This document shows, in pieces, positions 5,027 through 8,310 of a stretch of 8,310 nt of DNA (its first letter is position 1; the number at the start of each line of letters is the position of its first letter). Below the pieces are notes generated by a model. It saw only the letters and a program-made list of their open reading frames with translations, had not been told where the DNA came from and searched no databases. The stretch is taken from the NCBI GenBank assembly GCA_027625215.1, contig JAQBWJ010000063.1:1-8310 (forward strand), in the 5' to 3' direction. A program made the position numbers and the translations under genes. The DNA is from Candidatus Poribacteria bacterium. GTDB lineage: Bacteria; Poribacteria; WGA-4E; GCA-2687025.

Positions 5027-6697
5027 ATGGGCGATTCGACACCAAATCCGACTCCGACCAGCACGCACCCGCGCTACTTACTGCCTTTCGACACCGCCGA
5101 CCTCCCTCGCCGCGAAACCGATTTCCTCATCATCGGCAGCGGCAATGCCGGACTCCGCGCCGCCATCGAACTCGCCGATCACGGGCGCGTCACGATTCTC
5201 TGCAAAGAAAGCGTCGAGGAAGGCAGCACGAAGTACGCGCAGGGCGGCATCGCCGTTGCCCTGAGCGACGACGACCGCGTCGACTACCACGTTCAGGACA
5301 CGCTCGTCGCGGGCGTCGGGCTCTGCGACGAGACCGCCGTCCGCTTCATGGTGGAACGCGGCATCGAGCGGGTGAAGGAGCTCCTCGATTGGGGCGCGCA
5401 GTTCGACAAGATCGGCGATCAGTTGCAGTTCGGGATGGAAGGCGCGCACCGCGTTCGCCGAGTCGTCCATCGCGGCGACGCGACTGGCGAGGAGACGTTG
5501 AACGTCCTCGTCCGCCGCGCGCTGGAACATCCGAACGTCGCCGTGATGGAACACACGTTCGCCGTCGACGCGCTGACGCACGAAGGCGTCTGCTGCGGCG
5601 CGTTGGTGCTGACGAGTGAAAACGCGCTCGAAGCGGTGTTCGCGCGTTCAACCGTATTGGCGTCGGGCGGATTGGGGCAGTTGTACGGCTACACGTCCAA
5701 CCCCGCAGTCACAACGGGCGACGGCATCGCGCTCGCCTTCCGCGCCGGAGCCTCCCTCGTCGACTTGGAGTTCATCCAGTTCCACCCGACGACGCTGTTC
5801 CTGCAAGGCGCGCCGCGTTTCCTCATTTCGGAAGCGGTGCGGGGCGAGGGCGGCATCCTCGTCAACGGGTTCGGCGAGCGGTTCATGATCGAATACCACG
5901 AACGGGAGGAACTCGCGCCGCGCGATGTGGTCAGCCGCGCGATCCTCACCGAGATGGAACGCACCGGACTCCCTTACGTCTACCTCGACGTGACGCACCA
6001 CCACTCCGACTACCTCAAAGAGCGGTTCCCCACCATCCACCGCACCTGCGAGGAGTACGGCGTCGAAATCTGGCGCGACGCGATCCCCGTCCAACCCGCC
6101 GCGCACTTCATGATGGGCGGCGTCTATACCGACCTGAACGCCGAAACGACGCTGCCGGGCATGTTCGCGTGCGGTGAGGTCGCCTGCACGCTCGTTCACG
6201 GGGCGAATCGGTTAGCGAGCAATTCGCTTCTGGAGGGGCTCGTCTTTGGCGAACAGACCCGCAAGAGCGCGATTGCTCACGCCGAAAGCATCCCGCCGAC
6301 AGCGTTGGGTGAAATCAGGGTACAATCAACCGACGCGCTTCCAACTCTTGCCGACGATCCGCTCGCGCTGCGAAAGGCGCTGACGGAAGTGATGTGGGGG
6401 GAAGTCGGCGTGTGGCGAGACGGCGAGAGTCTTCAAACCGCGCTCGCCGCGTTGGAACAGTTGCCCGTGGCGGCGACGACAACCCGCGCGGGACTCGAAT
6501 ACGGCAACATGCGGTTGCTCGGCGAACTGGTGACGCGCGCCGCGCTCGCCCGCGAGGAGAGTCGCGGGGCGCACTATCGAGAAGATTTCCCCGAAACGTC
6601 CGACCGCTGGAAAGTTCACCTCTACTACGAACGCGACGAACACGGCACCGTCCTCCAAACGGAACGCGCCGGAGGAATCGAGGCTACGGACGCATGA
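5027..6697 (+). CDS. nadB: L-aspartate oxidase (quinolinate synthase subunit B)
   Basis: NadB uses FAD to oxidise L-aspartate to iminoaspartate, which NadA condenses to quinolinate in de novo NAD synthesis. With the ATG at 5027 the protein has 556 residues (E. coli about 540). It belongs to the fumarate reductase/succinate dehydrogenase flavoprotein family. Visible parts are the FAD motif GSGNAG (37-42), STKYAQGGIAVAL (67-79), HRGDATG (148-154), QFHPT (251-255), EAVRGEGG (269-276), LAPRD (296-300), PAAHFMMGG (357-365), HGANRLASNSLLE (391-403) and the C-terminal helical domain with REESRGAHYREDFPE (509-523). From remembered alignment, Glu138, His253, Arg299, His360 and Arg395 correspond to active-site E. 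coli Glu121, His244, Arg290, His351 and Arg386, so it should be active. An ATG at 5012 is also possible but has no Shine-Dalgarno; 5027 has a weak GAG. The stop overlaps the next gene by ATGA. nadA and nadC are not in the window. Confidence 0.96.
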   Translation: MGDSTPNPTPTSTHPRYLLPFDTADLPRRETDFLIIGSGNAGLRAAIELADHGRVTILCKESVEEGSTKYAQGGIAVALSDDDRVDYHVQDTLVAGVGLCDETAVRFMVERGIERVKELLDWGAQFDKIGDQLQFGMEGAHRVRRVVHRGDATGEETLNVLVRRALEHPNVAVMEHTFAVDALTHEGVCCGALVLTSENALEAVFARSTVLASGGLGQLYGYTSNPAVTTGDGIALAFRAGASLVDLEFIQFHPTTLFLQGAPRFLISEAVRGEGGILVNGFGERFMIEYHEREELAPRDVVSRAILTEMERTGLPYVYLDVTHHHSDYLKERFPTIHRTCEEYGVEIWRDAIPVQPAAHFMMGGVYTDLNAETTLPGMFACGEVACTLVHGANRLASNSLLEGLVFGEQTRKSAIAHAESIPPTALGEIRVQSTDALPTLADDPLALRKALTEVMWGEVGVWRDGESLQTALAALEQLPVAATTTRAGLEYGNMRLLGELVTRAALAREESRGAHYREDFPETSDRWKVHLYYERDEHGTVLQTERAGGIEATDA

Positions 6698-7461
6698 CCA
6701 TTGCCTGCGGAACGATCTGCTTCACTCAATCGTCGTTCGACCGCGCCTGCGCCGAGATCGCGCAACTGGGCTTCAAGCACGTCGATCTCGCCGTGATGGA
6801 AGGCTGGGCGCACTTCGACGCCACCAAACTGCTCGCCGACTTCGACAAGAACGTGAAGTCAGCCGAAGACTCGCTCTCGAAGTTCGGGTTGACGCCCGTC
6901 GCGTTCAACGCGAGCGCGGGCACGAGCGAGGTCGGCGCGGAGACGGAGCGGTTCGGGGCGATCTGCCGCTTTGCGAACGCGCTGAACGTCTCAGTGATCT
7001 GCTACGGCGCGCCCGTTGCGGCGGTCGGGATGGAACGCGCCGCGCGTCGGTACGAGCGGTTGCGCGACATCGCGTTTGAGCACGGGATGATCCTCGCCGT
7101 CGAAGCGCACGCGCGGACGATGCTCGAAATGCCCGACATGGCGGTCGAGTTCTGCGAGACGATTGAGGGCATCTTTCTGACGTTTGATCCGAGCCACATG
7201 GTTGCCGGACCCAACCAGAGCGAGCCGTTCGACCAAATCTACCCCTACGTGCGGCACACCCACTGGCGCGACAGCGGCAACACGTGGGAACGCTGCCAAC
7301 TCCCCGTCGGCGAGGGGCTCGTCGATTTCGAGTCGATGCTGGGCGCGTTGAAGGCGGTGGGCTATTCGGGCACGTACTCCGTCGAGTATATCGACACCTT
7401 CCCCAATGCGGGCAGGCGTCACATCGCCGAGATGAAGCGGACGCTCGAATCCTACCTGTAA
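6694..7461 (+). CDS. Xylose isomerase-like TIM-barrel protein (sugar phosphate isomerase/epimerase family)
   Basis: The 255-residue protein has the size and pattern of the AP-endonuclease-2/xylose isomerase-like TIM barrels (IolE/IolI, hydroxypyruvate isomerase, sugar epimerases), which are cytoplasmic and metal-dependent. It opens MTIACGTICFTQSSF, followed by GFKHVDLAV (26-34) on an early strand. Likely metal ligands at strand ends are Glu137 in AVEAHA, Asp165 and His168 in FDPSH, His188/His190 in VRHTHWRD and Glu231 in YSVEY. GEGLVDF (207-213) before the final helices is also typical. The full set suggests an active enzyme, but the substrate cannot be read from the sequence. Such genes are numerous in Planctomycetes- and Poribacteria-like genomes. 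Its ATG overlaps the nadB stop (ATGA), with GAGG ten bases upstream inside nadB, so it is probably translationally coupled to nadB. A larger in-frame reading from 6394 lies inside nadB and is rejected. Confidence 0.9.
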   Translation: MTIACGTICFTQSSFDRACAEIAQLGFKHVDLAVMEGWAHFDATKLLADFDKNVKSAEDSLSKFGLTPVAFNASAGTSEVGAETERFGAICRFANALNVSVICYGAPVAAVGMERAARRYERLRDIAFEHGMILAVEAHARTMLEMPDMAVEFCETIEGIFLTFDPSHMVAGPNQSEPFDQIYPYVRHTHWRDSGNTWERCQLPVGEGLVDFESMLGALKAVGYSGTYSVEYIDTFPNAGRRHIAEMKRTLESYL

Positions 7462-7484
7462 CGTCGGACGAGTCCACACGCAAA

Positions 7485-7519
7485 CCCCTTCCCCATCAGG
7501 GGGAAGGCTGGGATGGGGG
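7485..7519. repeat. Palindromic intergenic repeat between convergent genes
   Basis: CCTTCCCC (7487-7494) and GGGGAAGG (7500-7507) form a perfect 8-bp stem with a five-base loop. CCCCATC (7491-7497) can instead pair with GATGGGG (7512-7518), so two stems compete. No real T run follows on either strand (only TTT after the stem on the minus strand), so termination is possible but weak. The form resembles REP-type repeats found between genes of many GC-rich bacteria, whose translations give strings like PHPSLPPDGEG. It occupies the gap between two convergent genes, a common place for such repeats. Confidence 0.5.
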
Positions 7520-7535
7520 CGAGCATCACCCGATA

Positions 7536-8310
7536 TCAAGGCATATCACTCGCAACCGACAATTCGACAAACTCGTCTTCCGGCTCGCCCTCAACCAAGA
7601 TTTCGTACGCCCCGTCGCCCTCCATTACCACAGATTGCGACCGCGCCTCCCCTCCCACCGACCACCCGTGCGTGATCGTCACCGGACGCCGCGCAAACCC
7701 CTCGTCATCGACACAATGCGCGTATATCCGCACCGCGTTGACACCCGGGTCGCCGACGTATTTGACGTAGACCGTCTTTGCGGGGGCATCCAACAGCACC
7801 TCCCGATCCGCGTTGTAGTGCCAGTGCGCCTGATCGGTCGGCACGTCGGCGCGGTACAGTTCGATGAAGTCGTCGGGTTGATCGACGGCGTAAAGCATCG
7901 CGTTGCGCGTGTTCGCCGCCGCTTCCCGCTGATGCGTCTGAAAACTCCCGCCGACCGACAACCACACGATCCGCGTCTTTGGCGGCGCATCCATCTTCAC
8001 GACGAACTCCCCGCGAATCCGGCTCGTCTTGCGGGAGGTGTCCCAATCGGTTGGCGGTACGACGCAATGCTTCAGGAGTTCGTCGCGGTCGTTCGCGCGG
8101 ACGGAGAGCTCCACGACGCGCGACGGCAGCCCGTGATGGTCGCCTGTGCGGTACTCCATGCGGTTGACGCCGCTCCGCAACGACGGCAGCGACGCAGGCG
8201 CGACCTGCACCCACGTCGTCATCCGCAACGAGCGCACGACGGCGTCTTGCCCCGACAGCGTAAGTTTCAGCAGGTAGCCGTATGTCCCGGCGACCTGTTG
8301 CGTCAGATCG
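7536..8310 (-). CDS. C-terminal part of a larger protein of unknown function, probably beta-rich
   Basis: The frame is open from the right edge to the stop at 7536 and gives 257 residues. The gene therefore starts outside the window, and the internal GTG (8237) is unlikely to be its start. It begins mid-domain with VAGTYGYLLKLTLSGQDAVV, then TTWVQVAPASLPSLRSGVNR, a beta-sandwich-like pattern of alternating hydrophobic residues. A second region follows: VVKMDAPPKTRIVWLSVGG, a Trp/Tyr-rich stretch around HWHYNAD, then VYVKYVGDPGVNAVRIYAHC, and a final segment ending EILVEGEPEDEFVELSVASD. The pattern recalls accessory beta-sandwich regions of sialidase-like or carbohydrate-associated proteins, a weak resemblance without catalytic residues. 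I assign no function. No membrane segment is present in the visible part, and export cannot be judged without the N-terminus. It converges on the isomerase-like gene across 74 bases. Confidence 0.82.
   Translation of the reverse strand, partial: DLTQQVAGTYGYLLKLTLSGQDAVVRSLRMTTWVQVAPASLPSLRSGVNRMEYRTGDHHGLPSRVVELSVRANDRDELLKHCVVPPTDWDTSRKTSRIRGEFVVKMDAPPKTRIVWLSVGGSFQTHQREAAANTRNAMLYAVDQPDDFIELYRADVPTDQAHWHYNADREVLLDAPAKTVYVKYVGDPGVNAVRIYAHCVDDEGFARRPVTITHGWSVGGEARSQSVVMEGDGAYEILVEGEPEDEFVELSVASDMP

Noticed and set aside
6321..6326. TACAAT inside nadB as a promoter for the isomerase-like gene
   Set aside because: No -35 box stands at the right distance, and the ATGA overlap already explains expression from the nadB transcript.

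Overview
The window is about 8.3 kb of high-GC bacterial chromosome, mostly housekeeping genes. It suggests an uncultivated Gram-negative-type lineage. The M16 peptidase, the NadB N-terminus and the sugar-isomerase-like protein resemble proteins of Planctomycetes or Poribacteria-like genomes. That placement is an impression from remembered sequences, not a search. No rRNA, tRNA, CRISPR array, integrase or transposase is visible.

Minus strand, positions 1-3953, read right to left. A zinc-peptidase-like gene of family M16 (2721-3953) comes first, followed by the conserved cluster rplU (L21), rpmA (L27), obgE (ribosome-associated GTPase) and proB (glutamate 5-kinase, cut by the left edge). A plausible sigma70 promoter lies between the M16 gene and rplU. 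The rplU leader carries a GC-rich hairpin followed by a T run, which looks like an attenuator. A second stem-loop separates rpmA from obgE. proB appears to start at a TTG inside the 3' end of obgE. The cluster joins ribosome assembly with the first step of proline synthesis. The M16 protein has Lys where the catalytic Glu of HxxEH should be, which is the strongest anomaly in the window.

Positions 3954-5026 form an accessory-looking stretch of lower GC. A divergent gene for an acidic 118-residue protein of unknown function (4208-4564) has a textbook extended -10 promoter and a structured leader. It is followed by a non-coding stretch holding a repeat element of about 140 bp (4681-4820) with degenerate direct and inverted copies of one motif.

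Plus strand, 5027-7461. nadB (L-aspartate oxidase, first step of NAD synthesis) overlaps by 4 nt (ATGA) a gene for a xylose-isomerase-like TIM-barrel protein, so the two are probably translated in a coupled way. Facing them on the minus strand (7536-8310) is the C-terminal part of a larger protein of unknown function, probably beta-rich. A palindromic repeat sits in the 74-bp gap between the convergent genes.

No complete new defence or metabolic system is evident. The items most worth checking are the altered M16 active site, the rplU leader, the orphan gene and the nadB-isomerase pair.
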